Below, in pieces: positions 24,501-39,500 of a DNA stretch of 64,000 bases. The translations under genes and the position numbers were made by a program. This DNA is from Balanoglossus misakiensis (lineage: Eukaryota > Hemichordata): NCBI GenBank assembly GCA_040954595.2, contig CM082584.2, forward strand, positions 12,772,001 to 12,836,000. Direction: 5' to 3'. Every line of letters starts with the position of its first letter. Within the stretch, counting starts at the first letter, position 1. The notes beneath the pieces are model-generated. The model had not been told where the DNA came from. It was given only the letters and a program-made list of their open reading frames with translations, and made no database searches.

Positions 24501-27500
24501 TCTGAGTGATTTTCTTTGTCGTATTCATTGGTAAAACCTGCAACAGAAACACAAATCCATCAATCCAACAGCTGAATAATATCTTATGGCATTAAAGACT
24601 GTACTTGAATTTAATAGTGCAAAGGAACACGAGGTGATTCATTCGCGACAACTCACCTTTAATTTGGCTAATCAGAATGACTGCAGCAGTGTGTATGTCC
24701 GTTGAATGCAATGCTGGGTATTTGTTAAGTACATTCCGCAAAATGTTTAAAAGCTCACGTAGTCTTTCATGGGCTGCAACTCGGGGAGTTTCGGATCTCT
24801 CTGGAAGAGGAAAGAGACACAATATTTATTTAATCTTGCAATAATTTTATTAATAAGACTATGATTATTGTAGAGTGTGGTATTAAGGCATAATTAACAA
24901 AGCTGGTGAGTTGGTCCTCTTGGTATCTGTGGATTACTTATATCATTCTTTGTGGTAGTATACATTTACAACTTCAATGGTATCTATGTACGTCACTATT
25001 TCCAATGCTCTAACTATACCACCGCACAGCAGGTGGTTTGCCATTAAATATTAATGCCAATTGCAGTTTCGCATTTACTTTTGTTGAACACGAATCAATT
25101 TCCTGCTTTCTTGTGATGAATGGACAATTCCTTCCGTATTTCCTCAAATCCATGTTGTAAAAAAGTCTAAGTGGATTTCCCAGGAAAGAGTCCGGAATGT
25201 GGCCGGCATTCTTTGCTAACATGTAGTCACTATAGAGGCAGAGATCTTTTTTGAATAGAAGCAGTCCTACTGGGGATATAAGTAAAGTCCATGATACAAA
25301 CAAGCGTGCACTGTTGTGTCTACCAATATGATCAGAGTTGCAACTGACTTACAAGGACTATTCCAAAACTCTAGTCACAGAACTAAAACAAAACACTCTA
25401 TCTTTCCATGATCACTGTTTCCCTATCTCTGCCCCCTTCTCTCTCTCTCTCTGTTTCTCTCTCCCCAAATTCCATCATCCACCTTCACAGGTCATTAACA
25501 CTACACCACCTGGTATCCTCACACCAATCTCATCAAATAACTGAAAACCGATCAATAATTCACCGATCCAACCAAACACATTCCATCCACAGATCAATCC
25601 TTAATTGCGATAATCTCTCACAGTCAATTGTACAGCAGACATTGACCTTTCCATCAACCATTCACTGCCTTTCATAGACTTGAAACAATAGCAAGACTAA
25701 TTACATTGTTTCAATAAGTAAACACCATTCATTAGGAACCAAAATACTCTTTGGAAACAGAAAATTGTAACATTTGTTAAAAGTTCTTTTATACACTGAA
25801 TATTGTCCCTTGAAGTTGATTGTTTGTGCCGATATCACACACAACCACCAAACAAAGGCAAAGAACTACTAGCAAAAAGGAAGCAAGTCTTGATGTCCAT
25901 TCCATTGAGGCAACAAAATTATATTTCTTTATGTTTCTCAGACTTCATATTTTACAGTTCTCGTAGAGATCATAGCAGACTGTTAGATAAGTCTATCAAC
26001 ACCTACAGTCATGAGAACAGTGTATCATGGGTAATCTTGTTGTTTTCTTCAGTCAGTCCAGGGTCAAGGGTATCAGATGTGACCATGGCCATGGTTCTGG
26101 CCATGGTCATGGAGCAAATTGAAACATGCATCTTGTTGTCAACACATTTTAATTTATGCAAACTATTTTCAATGACGAAATGGCTAAAGCTCATAAACAA
26201 GTCAAATACCAGTGAATAAAAATCTGTTTAGAAATATATACAAAACCATAAAACACGTGATAATACACTGAAGCTGCAGAAACCAATATTTTTTGTGAAG
26301 TTCTCAGTTTTTCTATTTCCAGGTTAAAGTACATTCTCAAAAGCCCTCTGGGTAGATGCTTAGCAGAGCGTACAGACCGTCTCACAGAACAATGACGGAC
26401 ACACGAACAAACACGTTCAAAATATCACCCATTTGGACAAAACAACCATAACATATAATTTGTGTGTCCATGACCACAGCCAAATCAACACAGTGCAAAC
26501 ATTGCAAGCACATCACATATTTTATTTTGTCAAACGACTATCACTCTGTATGCTGCATTAAGGTTACAATTATTGTCACATCCGTGCGGATACAACGCAG
26601 CACAATACCTATAACAATATCAAAACCCTGAACTGCTGCTGTTCTGTTGAAAAGCTCTGAAGCATTCACAACAATCTTTTCAACTTGACGGATTGTGTGT
26701 TTTACTGTGGCAACAGGACAAGCCCCAGGTTACACCATTTACACCACGTTACCCATTTATCAACTGTCACTACAGAACAGCTCCAAACTTGCTACTTGCC
26801 TCCCAAACTCTAAAACATTTCTTTTTCCCAAAGTGCGGACAACATTTCATTAAAATATTACAATGTTTGTGCACCTTAATGACTTTTTTCCCCCCAAAAA
26901 GGAGTCATCTTCATAGTCAGCGAATACGTCTAAGTTACGTAACTGTTCATGTGATGAGCCAGACAGACAAACAGAATCAATCAAGGCTGGACTGTTTATG
27001 GTCAAAACCTTGAATTCATTAAATCTGTCTGAGCAAACTTGGTGACAACTTCACAATGGATGTTACAGACAATCAAATTAAAGTTTACTCTCTTGAAACA
27101 AAAGGTATTTTGTCACCTCGTAGTCATTTGCATACTTGCACTATGAGGTATTAGTTTACTTGGTATGTTACAATGGCTTCTGTTCTGTAAGGTGCACACG
27201 TTGAAAGCTATGGTTTTTACCACATGCAAGTCTCCAGGGCCTAGTTTGGTATGTTTAAGTATAATACGTAGTATAATTAAATTAAAATTGATCCGTCTAA
27301 ATGCTATGAAAAAATTCCCACGTGTTCTTCATGTACTCAGAATCTGTGCAACAGGGAACGGACAGTTATTCACTGCAGATAGCAAATCCTTTACTCAGAC
27401 CGATCTGAAGCACTGTCTTGAGATTAATAAAATCTTGAAGAATTGGAAGAAAAAATAAACAGTTTTGTTCTTTCCGGGTCATTTGAGCAGAAGGCCAAAC

Positions 27501-30500
27501 ACATTTAATATCCCATCCATTGAAGAGCTACATTGATCAGCTGTTTACAACTGATCCATTTCAGGACAAGACTGTGCACGATTTGCGACTTTCACCCTGA
27601 CCTGAAATGAGCGCTGAAAGAAACAAAATCGCAAGCAAGAGGTGTTGACCAGGAAAACCAAACCAAGCTTGGCCGCGCAAAGCAAGGTTTCCTCATCACC
27701 TGGAAATCACTTACCCCTCATTCTCCTGTGACGAGACGCCGGCATCAAAATCTCAGAGAGGAATATTCCGGAGTCTCATAGCGACAGCAAATTAAAGCCA
27801 GCTGCAGTGTCAGTTAAAATTTCAAAGTACTCAGGCGAGATTTAAATTTAAATCCTTTTACTGGCCATTGTAAGTTGATCAGAGGGTAACCACGCTTACA
27901 TAATATCTGGTTGTTTTCCAAGTTTGGAGGGTTTTTGTCTATTTTTAGTAGAAGATATTGACAAAAGGGACTACACGGACATTTGGATGAGGTTTTTTTG
28001 TCAAAGTCAACTGCTCGTAAATGTTATAAGAAAATTCGTATCTGCATTCAAGATATGGAAGTTTTTAAAACTAGTCTTTAGCTATTCGGGGCCATTGCTA
28101 CAAACCTGGGAACTTTTATTCTTGTCTGAAGCTACCTCAAATTTTACTGCTTGACTGAAAGTGAATGGACAACCTTTGCCCAGCATTTTACCCCTACAGG
28201 CAACAAACTTGTCATGCTCTATTTTGTTTATAGTGGGGGAAAAATTATACTGAGTGCAATCACTGTGGGTCTGTAATTTTAGACTTTTCAATGAAAGAAG
28301 AAATGCCACATCGAATAGGTGAATAGCAATAAGATGTTCCTCAGTGTATTAAGGTCCAGCTGATGATAGGCTATGCTGTTGACGAGGATTGTGCCAAATG
28401 ATAAAGGGATACAGAACCACAGAATATATGTGCGATAATTTTCTTATGTTGTGTCATCCTCAACTACAGAATCTTGAGCTAAGTCACCACAATACAGAAC
28501 CAGTAAACACACATTGCAACAGTCTAGTTGCCTGCTATTATCGACTTCCTGATCCACGAATCGGAAAACTGCACATACCATTAGAAATGCAAGGCACCTG
28601 TTACCTTCTCATATAAAAGCAGAACATAAAAGAACGCCGTCAATCAATAATTCCTAAAGTCTGTCGGGGACAGGGGTTTACACGAAATGCCTGAATGCCA
28701 ACGTGACCCACGGGCCGCGTACAGAATACCTGGACGTGTTGACACACTACCTGCAGCATTCAATGCGCGCTCTTTTTGTGGAGCTGTCAAGCTGAACGTC
28801 TGTTCATGTGTTGGGTTTTTCAACGGCCCATACAAATCAGCCTCAAATCCCTTGAACCAATTGTGAAAGAAAACATACTGGTCAATGTCTGGCACAAGTG
28901 GGTGTTTGCAATCGATACTTGTATGAGAAAACTAACAGATCAATCTATGAGGATAGCAGTAGTTCTATAGCTTACAAATGTAACCGATTATTTTGCTAAA
29001 TAGCTTCCAAAAAGATTATTGTGGAGAACTTCTGGGTCATGAACCACAGAAAACCACACATGGTTGGCAAGTGACCAACTACCGAATTTCCTTTTCATGG
29101 TTTGGTGTTGGCTATTTTCATTTTGTCACCAAGAACAAAAATTCCAATTTGGACCATGAAAGACCAATAACACAGCTCCTAATCAACAACCATATTGAGC
29201 ATCAACCAATCAAACTGTGCACCAAATCAAAATAAAGAATTGACCACACATTCTGCTTGGGGATATTGACAATTCACATTTAACACGCCACAATTATTGT
29301 CTACGTGTTGTTTGAAGCAACACAGGTTATGTCCTTCTACAGCACCAATTAGTTTGATTATTCCCGCATTTGCCGTGTTTTTTTCTCCGACAAGTAGCCA
29401 TACAATGTTTCGTCTACGCAGTTATACAACACAGTTAAGACGTCCACAATGACCCAAGGACTTCTGTACACACAGAATCAATGAATGCTCTGTACCATCA
29501 TCAATCTTTGGTGAAGCCATTTTCTTCACAGGTGAGATGAGTATGGCTCATAAAGCCAGGTGCTATGACGCAGGTTCCGTGGAATTCTTTTTATCAGATA
29601 CAGAGTGGCCTGTACTAGAATTGTTGAAAAACTTTATCAGTGTGTTCTTTGATAATCTGTTAAAACACTTCATGTTTCAGTTTGGGAGAAATACAAGCTA
29701 GCTGACAAGAGCTTTAAGATACGGAACGGATTTTGTGTTCTGTTTCAACCTTAACCTAAGGCTTAAAACAATGGAAAATTACTCAATATACATCATCTTC
29801 AAATCATGATTATGAAACTAAAAATGATCATGCCTTTTTCAGCAATCTCTGGGAAATGTATTTGCACTTTCTTTGAAACAGAAATACACTTGAAGGTCCT
29901 ATTTAGGTCATGACAAGTGGACTTGAGTTCTAAATTTCGTAAGCCGCTTACCACCAAGGTGACAACACCCCTGACTTATCCCGCTTCCAGTACGACTATT
30001 CTCCCCTTCTTCTTCTTCTTCATCTTCCGACCAAAATTCAATTTCCTTGGTTTTAATTCCATTGGGGTGATTGTGATTTTGGTCCTGGAACAGTTCCACA
30101 ATCACCAGATCTGAGGCGTCACACATGGTACATGATTTGGTTCTGTGGTGGGGGCGAGTCCAGTATCAAACAAAAACTCCTGAACTGAACGGTTGAGAGG
30201 CTACGGCAAAATGAGACTGGGTTCGGCAAATTTGCGCATGGTTTGCTGAGCTGCATGCAAGTGTGCTATCAAAAAGAAATCAATATCCTGTTTTGTTTTT
30301 ATTCCACAATAACACTCTTACTTCGACTATTTCAATCCTTCAGTCGGAAACCAATTGGCTGAAAAGCTGCAGAACAATCCATTTTGTGTGGAGGGGTGCT
30401 GGCATCAATACGGCAGGTGAGAACAATGATTCACAAGACAAGCAAACTTTGTGACAACCACAAAAACTCCCCCAAAAGAATAACACCGGTCCAAGTTGTG

Positions 30501-33500
30501 CATTTCACGGGAAATTTTGACAGTTCTACGTGTACGCTTGCCACAACTAGATTGATCGCTCTGTAGAAATCTCACCCACCCGCGAAAAATCCATCAGCGA
30601 CGTTCTCCGCGAGACTGTCGCTGTTACCCCTTTTGTGAATCCTTTTGTTGCCAGCTTGTCTGTTGCCATCCGTAAATCTATGTGCAGTCAAAGCAACAGT
30701 TTGGACGAACAAAAGAGAGGTTGAGACCCTGCTTATATAGCCCTGTTTTACCTGTTGACTGAAACCCCTGAAAAAGCCTGGTCAAAGAAGACTTGGCCTG
30801 CTAAGAAGGCATTGTCACTCCACGCCCCTCTCACCTCACAATGGTCAAACTAAAAACGTAAGATTTTGCAATGTCTAAGATCTTCACACAGGGATTTGAC
30901 AATCGTGGTATTAACATTCCTATGCAGAGTACTTCAGTCACTCTAAATGAGTTGTTACGACTACAGATGAATTTAATCCACGGAATTACAGATCAACCTC
31001 AGCAGTGTCTTTCATCGCTATGGTAATAACCTTCCCGGGGTTTCCAAACTTCATTTATTTTGAAAGACACTTCCAGTAGGAAGCACCGTCATCCAGCTAC
31101 AGACTAGGTCCACCCACACTCCACTGCTATAGAATTTCTGTAGATTATCACTGAGGGAAGGTAAACCCCTTTCATGTACAATGCTCTTTTGTGGTGGTCA
31201 CGGAAACAACCTGTTTCCTCCCAAGATTTCTTCTGCTCATTTCCCTCAGTGTATATTACAAATCTTGTTCTCAAAATCATGGCTTCAAAAATGAATGTGT
31301 TTCGGAATGGATGCTGCACATTCAAAGATTTTTCTCTCAAAACACTAAAATGTCCAGTCATAACCTGTGCATGTAACAATAGATAGAGTCTAGATACAAA
31401 GGCAAGGTTTTATTTACACAAACAAATAAAAGACTGGTGTGTACAACTACAGAAGACAATATGTAAAATGCTACAAAATACCAAATGGGTTTTTTATTTA
31501 TCGTCTCTGAATACTCTAAATTGATCTTTCATTGCCAATAACACGTCTACCATGGAGACTTCAACACAAGGGTCCATTCATATGAAAGCTTTGCAGGATA
31601 TGCCTTACTGACTTGCCGTCAAAAGAAGCGGTCTTTGTAGAGTCACTGGACCGGCATACAGAGGCAGTCTCGACAAAACACAACATTGTGTGTTTTTATG
31701 TCCTCCACACACAAGAACTCTCACCATTATCACAACATAAAATGGCATTTACAAAAAGGTTGCAAAGCTCGTCTTTTCAAAACTGAAGTTTAGCACTTTC
31801 GCAAATACTGTTAACTTTCTTGCCAACAATAATTGTAGCAAATCTTTGTCAAACTTTTCTTGAAATGAGAAGAATTTGTGTCCTATTTTCTCACTAGTTA
31901 CTAAAGAATAATATCTATATAGCCAGCATTGCTATAAACAAGTGAATTGTCATCTTGATTTTAACTCAATCTTGAACAATAACCAATCTTAACCAAACCC
32001 TGTCTAGTTTGGAAACTTGTCCTCGTACTTGTATTTCACGAACATGCCCGTAGGGGGCGCCATTTCCCACACCACAGCAGTGCCTTCTCTGACTGGTTGC
32101 AATGTCTTCTGATGTATCAGTTGACATTATCTTTTTCAAGACAATACTTACGCTCCATCAAAAACATCTTGAGAAGAGATAATCTTTCAAACTGGCAAAC
32201 ATTTTAAAGTATAAAATAAAGTTTCACTCACCTCCATCAGGTTGGAAAATATTCTTCAATTTGGCGAGTGCATCAGAAAAGTTCCTGACTTCTTGAGTGA
32301 GTTGAATGATGTCCTCTTGGTCCATGATTGCGCCGTCCACACAATCAGAGCTCAGACTACTCAGAGAGTTGCTCTTGCTGGTTTTGCTGCCGACGCCGCT
32401 CCGACTGATTTGTCTTCGCGTGCCGAAGTGGCGAGGGCTGGAGTCTGGAGTTGTACCCATGGATGTCATGCCAGATCGACCTGCATGTTCACCCAATGAT
32501 TCCTGTGAACACAAAATGTGAATGGGGATGAAGTTTGAGAAATGAGATTATTAAAATTTTATTACCAACCATAGTATTACATATTGGTAAAAGTTATAAA
32601 GTTGAGATGTACCAGTAGTATTTAGTAAAAAGGACAATTCTTACAAGTTCATGAACTGGGTGGGGTTGATAAAATGAATCAGCCAAAAAGTGGCTATCAT
32701 TCAAGAAACAGACAAAATCAATCACATGAACAGCAGATGACTGTGCAGATCTATCTGATGTATTATATGTGCCTTAGGAGGTCACTGATTATTACTGTAA
32801 TCAGTCACTCATAGATTGGGGAATGTTACGTGATGAATGGAGATCTATATTGTGTCAGAGTCTCTGTATAGGTGAGTCACACCTGTTGTTTCTCTCTGGG
32901 GAGTCTCGTTTTCAAAAGAGCGATTGCATCGACTGAAAACGCCTGCAGGATGTGATTGTAATGTACATACATGAGCAATGCGGTTGCTAGCAGTCACAGG
33001 CTTTGAATTGTCGCGTCTCACAGTTGGTTTGCAAATGCCGAGTGTTCAATTGTGATGTGCATGTTCAGGGCCATTTATGTACTTTGCATAGCAAAGCATG
33101 TACATGTACACGTCAGCCAAATAATGGATTCCAAGCATTCAAGTTTTGACAATTTTTCTACTTTATTTAATATCACCAAGGTCCTGTTCTAAAATTGGTT
33201 CAGACCACATCACCACACAATCAATTTTGATAGTCAACCTCTGACTGAGGCCATAACCACCAAACACACACAACAGGTGTATGCAACATATGGAGAAAAA
33301 TTGACTACCATTAAATTTAGAAGTATATATCTTTGGCCAATAAATGTCAAGTGTTGTTTTAGCAGTAAAGTTTTTATATGTTGGTATCAGTGGAAAATCC
33401 TTGACTGGGGAGGGGGAGATGTAACCGATACTACAGGGTGAACTGTATTTGCACTACATGTAGTTTTAGTATTAAATATGAGGGGCCAAGGTAAAATCTC

Positions 33501-36500
33501 TTGTAAGTTGAAAACTTGTTAGGTTCTGTTGAAGGTAAAAATCAAGAACAAGGTACTGGGTTATCAGAACAAGTCAGGTGTACACAGGTGGCTGGAAATC
33601 CGAAGATAATTTAGGATAAGTCTTACAAGCACAAAAACTGTTATCTTGTAATGATTTTACGCCTCAATTTATTTTGTTCAGGCGAACCACTACGCACATT
33701 TAAGAACTTTGTGGTGTCACAATTAAAAGTTACTCAGTGAAGAGAAAAAAAGTTTGGATAATTGCACTCAGCATGTAAAAACTCCACACCACTCACATAC
33801 CACAGCAGCCACACCACACAAAAAATCACCACGTCACGCTGTGCTTCAAAAGAAAAGAGAAGAATTCAATGGGTGATATTATCGGATTTGTAAGACAAAT
33901 CAACCATGTCAAAAGAAAATTTCTGCCGGCACAATTTTGAATGCAGAAAGCGACCCAAATCTAATTAATTTGGTCTCGGGTTACACGAGTGAATAGACCC
34001 ACTTCCTGGGCATGGCCAATTTCACCCTATGGGAGCCTATCCACGGTGAGTTACCGGTCACCCAATGACTGTCTTCTCTCTGACGCCTCACGTGCGTACA
34101 TGTACCCTGTACGAGTAAGTACTGGATTTGTCATCCATCATTCTACAAAGAGCATCTCTACTGTTGACCTCTGACTTGATCTACAAATTTCAAAAGCTGA
34201 AGGGTCAGTTGGGTGTGAGTTTTCACATTTTCTTGTACTTTTGTGCCGACTATCAATAATACAATCTGTTCATGCACGACTCACTAAGCACGTTGAAACA
34301 TTTTCTTCTGTTTGGGAATACCCAGAATGAATACTACCTGTATAGGTAAAGCCTGACTGTATTCCAATTGATTTGCGCCAAAGTACATGTATCTAAAGTT
34401 TTGACAAAATAAATACTAGGTGTACTGGAGACTGAACAAATAAACAAACAAACCAGCAAAGAGAAAAATATCACTCCTGCTGAAAAATGACACCAAAACA
34501 ACTTCAGAAATGATGTTGTTCAAGTCCAGATATCAAAACTGCTGACCAGACAGAGGACGAATGTAATCATTCACTTTGGGAAGAAACATGTACACCTGAT
34601 TGTAAAGCACAGGTAACAGAAATGATACCACACAACACCTATCCCTCAGGGCAGCATAGTTTTTTTAGAAATCAGTGTCTTCACCAACAATGCACCAATT
34701 GTGGAGACAGAATACAAGCGAATACCAGTCCACACCATTTCTAAAATTAGTATCTTGATACATTTACAATACCTTACAGTTTGACTGACACACTTTTTAA
34801 AACTACAATATCGTCAGCTGCATATATCAATAAATATTTAGAAAGAGGGGGTGTGGTAGTATGTTCATAAAAGAAGTTCAGTTTGCAAATGACAACTTTA
34901 CGAAATTTCCTCTTAATGAGATCCCTAACTTTCAGAACTGTTCCTCGTGTTCCCCTGAAGAGGAGGGGGATGTCCTCCCCTAGATATCTCTTTCACATCC
35001 CTCGAAACGAAACATCCCGAAACGAAACAATCTGAAAATCCAGCACTGATGGCAACTCTACATACCTGACTAACATATCTCAAAGGCTTGGCTTTGTTTT
35101 TGCGAGAAGACTTGAATCCCATATCTGATATCGACGACCACTATTGACTGAATGCCATCGGAGTGAAAGACAAACGTGTCAGAATTCACCACTGCTCTCC
35201 CGGACTGGGTCACTGACATTTACAGACTGACTTTAAAACTTTAAGTTACATGTGTATATCTTACAACTTCGGAGTTTACATGGGTTAAACCACTGCTTAC
35301 AGGGGTGGTAACTTCCTAGACGCTACAACCATTTTTCCTTGAGATATTGGTGAACATAGCATTAAATCACAGAAGAACCTTGAAGGGTAACGAATCATCA
35401 AATTTGACAAAAACAGGTGGTTTGACAGTCAAATGAAACAGAAAAAAGGTGAAAATGGTGTACAGAATTCAGGAATAAGAGAAATCTTGCATAGCGAAAT
35501 CGTTGGTCGCGTCCCTCCCTGTCTCGGCGCATATCTACACACAGGATAGTGAGTCATAATGGTTGATGATGTCATAAGGGTTAAAGGTTGAGTGGTGACC
35601 ACTGCAAAGTTGACATAACACCGCCATTGACGTCAAACAATGCATAAGAAACATAAGAAACATGACAGGTACGCAAGGCGAACCACAAAGCCAATAAAAT
35701 GCCATTGCATCTAACCGATGAAACTACGCTTTATTTTCTTTTGGGCTTTATAGCGAAATTCTTCTTGGAAACCGAAACGACAGATACAAAGCAGACAGGA
35801 TGAGGTCAATTTCACTGCCATGGTCATTGCAGTTTATTAGACTGTTGACCTGGTCTGGCATGGTTTTTATGTTTACGCTGCTGCGCTGTAGGTCACTCGA
35901 CCATAATGTTTGACCTGCAGATGACATCTTGCTGGGCAAACATTTTCAAGTAAGAGGAGACTAGGGCAGTGAAAGTACATGATGTTTCAGTTGACTTTGC
36001 TCTCAAGAAGTCATTGATGATTGATTGGAAAATACAAAAGACCTTGAAACTTCACAATACCCACTGCTTTGAGATGGAGAAAAAGTTTTGACGCATTGAC
36101 GCAAGTTTAATTTTTGTAAACAGTGGATCTTGTCTTTTTGCATACTGGTACACGTTCATGTAGTTAGAACAAATGATGGGTTTCTACAATAGCCAAAAGA
36201 GTAAAGCTTTTATCCATACTTTGAGATACATGTAGATACATGCATCAGATCAAATTCTTATTTTACAAGATTCAAACATTCTCTATCAAGCTATCCATAG
36301 CACAACCGATCTCTCTCCCTCTCTCTGGGTCAAAATTTGCCTCAGTGCAGACAGCTGAGTCAATGATCCTATCCTATTAAAATTTAACTTCATCTCCTAA
36401 CAGAACACTACTCTCATTTCTGCACGTAGTCATGTAATGACATTGAAACTGTTACAACCGGTACACTAAAACCTGCGATCAAAGTCCTGTCACACACAAG

Positions 36501-39500
36501 TTCTCCCCCTGGGAAATTAGGATCACCTCAATGAGTTACTGTAGTACTATCAATTAGACGGACACAAAACATTGTTAGAGCCATATACATAATTAATATC
36601 ACCTTGGACATTCAGCTATCATCAGTTATCCTATCCCAGCCTACCTGTCCTCTGAGTGTCACTAAAGTCTATCGTTCCAATCTGATCAAACAGACACACA
36701 CACAACATACCAATATTGCCAGGTTATTTATTTATTTTCAGTGTTAAATAAATTAATCAATGCCTCTTCAGTTCCATAATAAAATACTTATTAATGGACC
36801 GGTGTGTTTGGTACTTGTGTTCGATGCAGTTCCAAGGTACCGGCAAAAATTGGATGTTTGGGAGCAAAAACGGTCACTTCCTGTAGGTCAATTATTGCAA
36901 CATCATTTTAGAGCAAAAATTCTTAAATTTTGCAAATCAATGAAGCAAAGAATAATCAATGCTTACAAGTACCTTCGAGTACTTCCTGTCATTTAAAAGA
37001 AAAATAGGAATGCATAATTCATGAGTGTTCAATAGCAGCCTGCTCCTTCAGTCATTTTCACTTCATCAACAAATCTGGCACAAAAATTTCAAGGTCGTTA
37101 TCCAACGGTAACTGTAACTTGAAGATAACAACAAGTCAAGCATTGTCCCAAATAGTTTCCATGTGAAGTCATTATTCATACATGAAAGATGATGCCTCCG
37201 CTCTTCACAGAAAGAACCCAGTGTTTGGAAACAAGACCTCCAAGTCTCATAACACCTACTCACTCGGTGAAATCTCAAAATACCCGGCTGGGCCAGGGCT
37301 GATTGAAATGATGGAAGGCCGGGATCTGCATTCCGGGAATTCATGTAGAAGGCTGAGCATGGAATGTACACTTGCTCTTTAGGGGGAGGTGAGATGGAGC
37401 GGTTGTTTTGATGTGTGTCTACACGTGTTGATACACAGATAACGATTACATACATGTAGTGTTTATGCACCGATGACTATAAAATAATTGGCATATTTCC
37501 TCATCTCTGGTGTTTTGGGTGATGAAGCTAATCTCAGATCTCACTGATACCTTATGTTGATATCAAAATATGTTGAAGCCTTGTGGGATTAAAATAGGTA
37601 TACTTGTCTCACGTAATTACTAATGACTGCGATAACTTTTCTATTTGTCAAATCTCCCAGTAACCCTTGCACACTTTGATCAATTCAGCAACACAACAAA
37701 AAGTCTGCATGCTAAGAAACAGCAAATCCTTCCATACACTCACTCACTCACTCACTCGTCGGTAATACACCCAATTGGGAGAGGGAAAGGATTTTCCACA
37801 GACCATGCACATATAAATTGACAACTTTCTGCTCAAACACCAGGCCAAAGGCCAGCTATTTTCTACATCCATGAATCAAATAACAAGTTCATACGAAGAG
37901 TTCAAGTCCAGCCAGCATGTTTGACAAATGCACACACAACTCTCTTGCATCGCACACAACCTTAAATTTATCATGCTGTTGATTTGTTGGAGAGGCCTGG
38001 AAAGTCAATAATTCCATTGCCATTCAGAGAATGGCTCTGTAACTGTGCTGGTACTATTTACTGTTTGTACAAGCAGTTACTCACTCCACTTCAATTTTTT
38101 TCATTTTCAAATTCCTTCGTGTGTGTTAGTAGGTTAAGTGGTGTCCTTCACAGACATTTTAATGAACTACAAACATTTTTCTGATTAAGTTCATCACCCA
38201 TGGCAACCACTTTATGTGCAAATACCAGGATTGGCAAGCAAAATGCTGAATAGAGTATACAGAACATCACAGGTTATATTTTGCATCTTAAAATCCAAAT
38301 TGAACACTTTCAGGCCCCAAATCACATTTCAGCTTGTTCTATTTCATACACATGTACTGTAGGTGACATCGAGCATTCAAAACCACTGGTTTATTTTATC
38401 ACCAGTCTGAAGGCTACACCACCAAAGTTCAAAGGTCAGACATGAACGAAAGTTATTTTGAGGAATGACAAGAGAAGTTTCAGAACAGCTGAATGGTATA
38501 TATTCAATTTCACATGAGGACAAGGCAGTTTACACTTCTTGCACATGTTTGTAATTTCTTCAGTGAGTGTTGATATTTCCAAATTCCAACTGGTGCTTTC
38601 CTGCCCTTTGGCTCTCCAATCAACACATTATACACACACACACACTCATAGATCATTTGCCTGTTTGTATCTTGTGTAGTTTCCCTCATCTTCAATGCTA
38701 CACAGGTGTATGAATGAACACATACATATATACAAAGATTAAACAAAAATGCCAACGTGACTACCCCTATCCGTGTCGGCATAGTGGAAGAGAAAGATTG
38801 TCTGTCATAGTATTTACACCAGTATGTACTATGCCCTGGTTCACTGCACACACATGATGACAACCTACCTTGAAAACACGAAGCCATCGTCTACTAGTTC
38901 TAGTACACAGCTGTCCAAACCTGGAATCCTTTAAATATCTCCCCATCTCACCAAAAGCAAATGTGCTTAATCTGAACTCAACACTCTGAAAGCAACGCTA
39001 TATATACTTCACCAAGAGTTTCATACGCAATCGACAATATTTGACAAGTGTCCACACAATTCTAGGAAATACTGACATTGCACTGATCTTAAAGAATGTG
39101 TGTCGAATTCCCACTGCGTTCATTTCGCATACCCGCTGAGGTGAATTCCCATTTACGAAGAATTATTGAAGTATTACCGCCATCTGTGTTTGTGTAAACA
39201 AAAGAAAGTGACCATGAGGGAGAATAACTGATTTTCCGTGAAGACTTAACCACTTCCTGCAAGCAGTTCATCTGGCAAAGAAACATGTGACTCCTACGTA
39301 TCCAAACAATACACTTCTATTGTAGATGGTCTTACACATACACATGTGATATTTCTAAGCTGTGTAGGTGCCTTGGGGGTTTACCATTTATATTATATAT
39401 AACTATTAGTGCATTCGCACCTGACATCTTGTAGTAGGTCTTAGACGAGCGTTTCCCTTACATGGCAAAAAATCTTTGGTTGAAAGTATGACTGTGATTT

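Noticed and set aside
25010-25303. Minus-strand frame in the RhoGAP intron considered as another first exon
   Set aside because: The only plausible donor leaves phase 0, which does not fit the phase 1 acceptor at 24800.
38869-38887. ATG plus 19 nt and a donor (MASCFQ) in the first RhoGAP intron
   Set aside because: Phase 1 end would need to skip exon 32232-32502; too short to support without transcripts.
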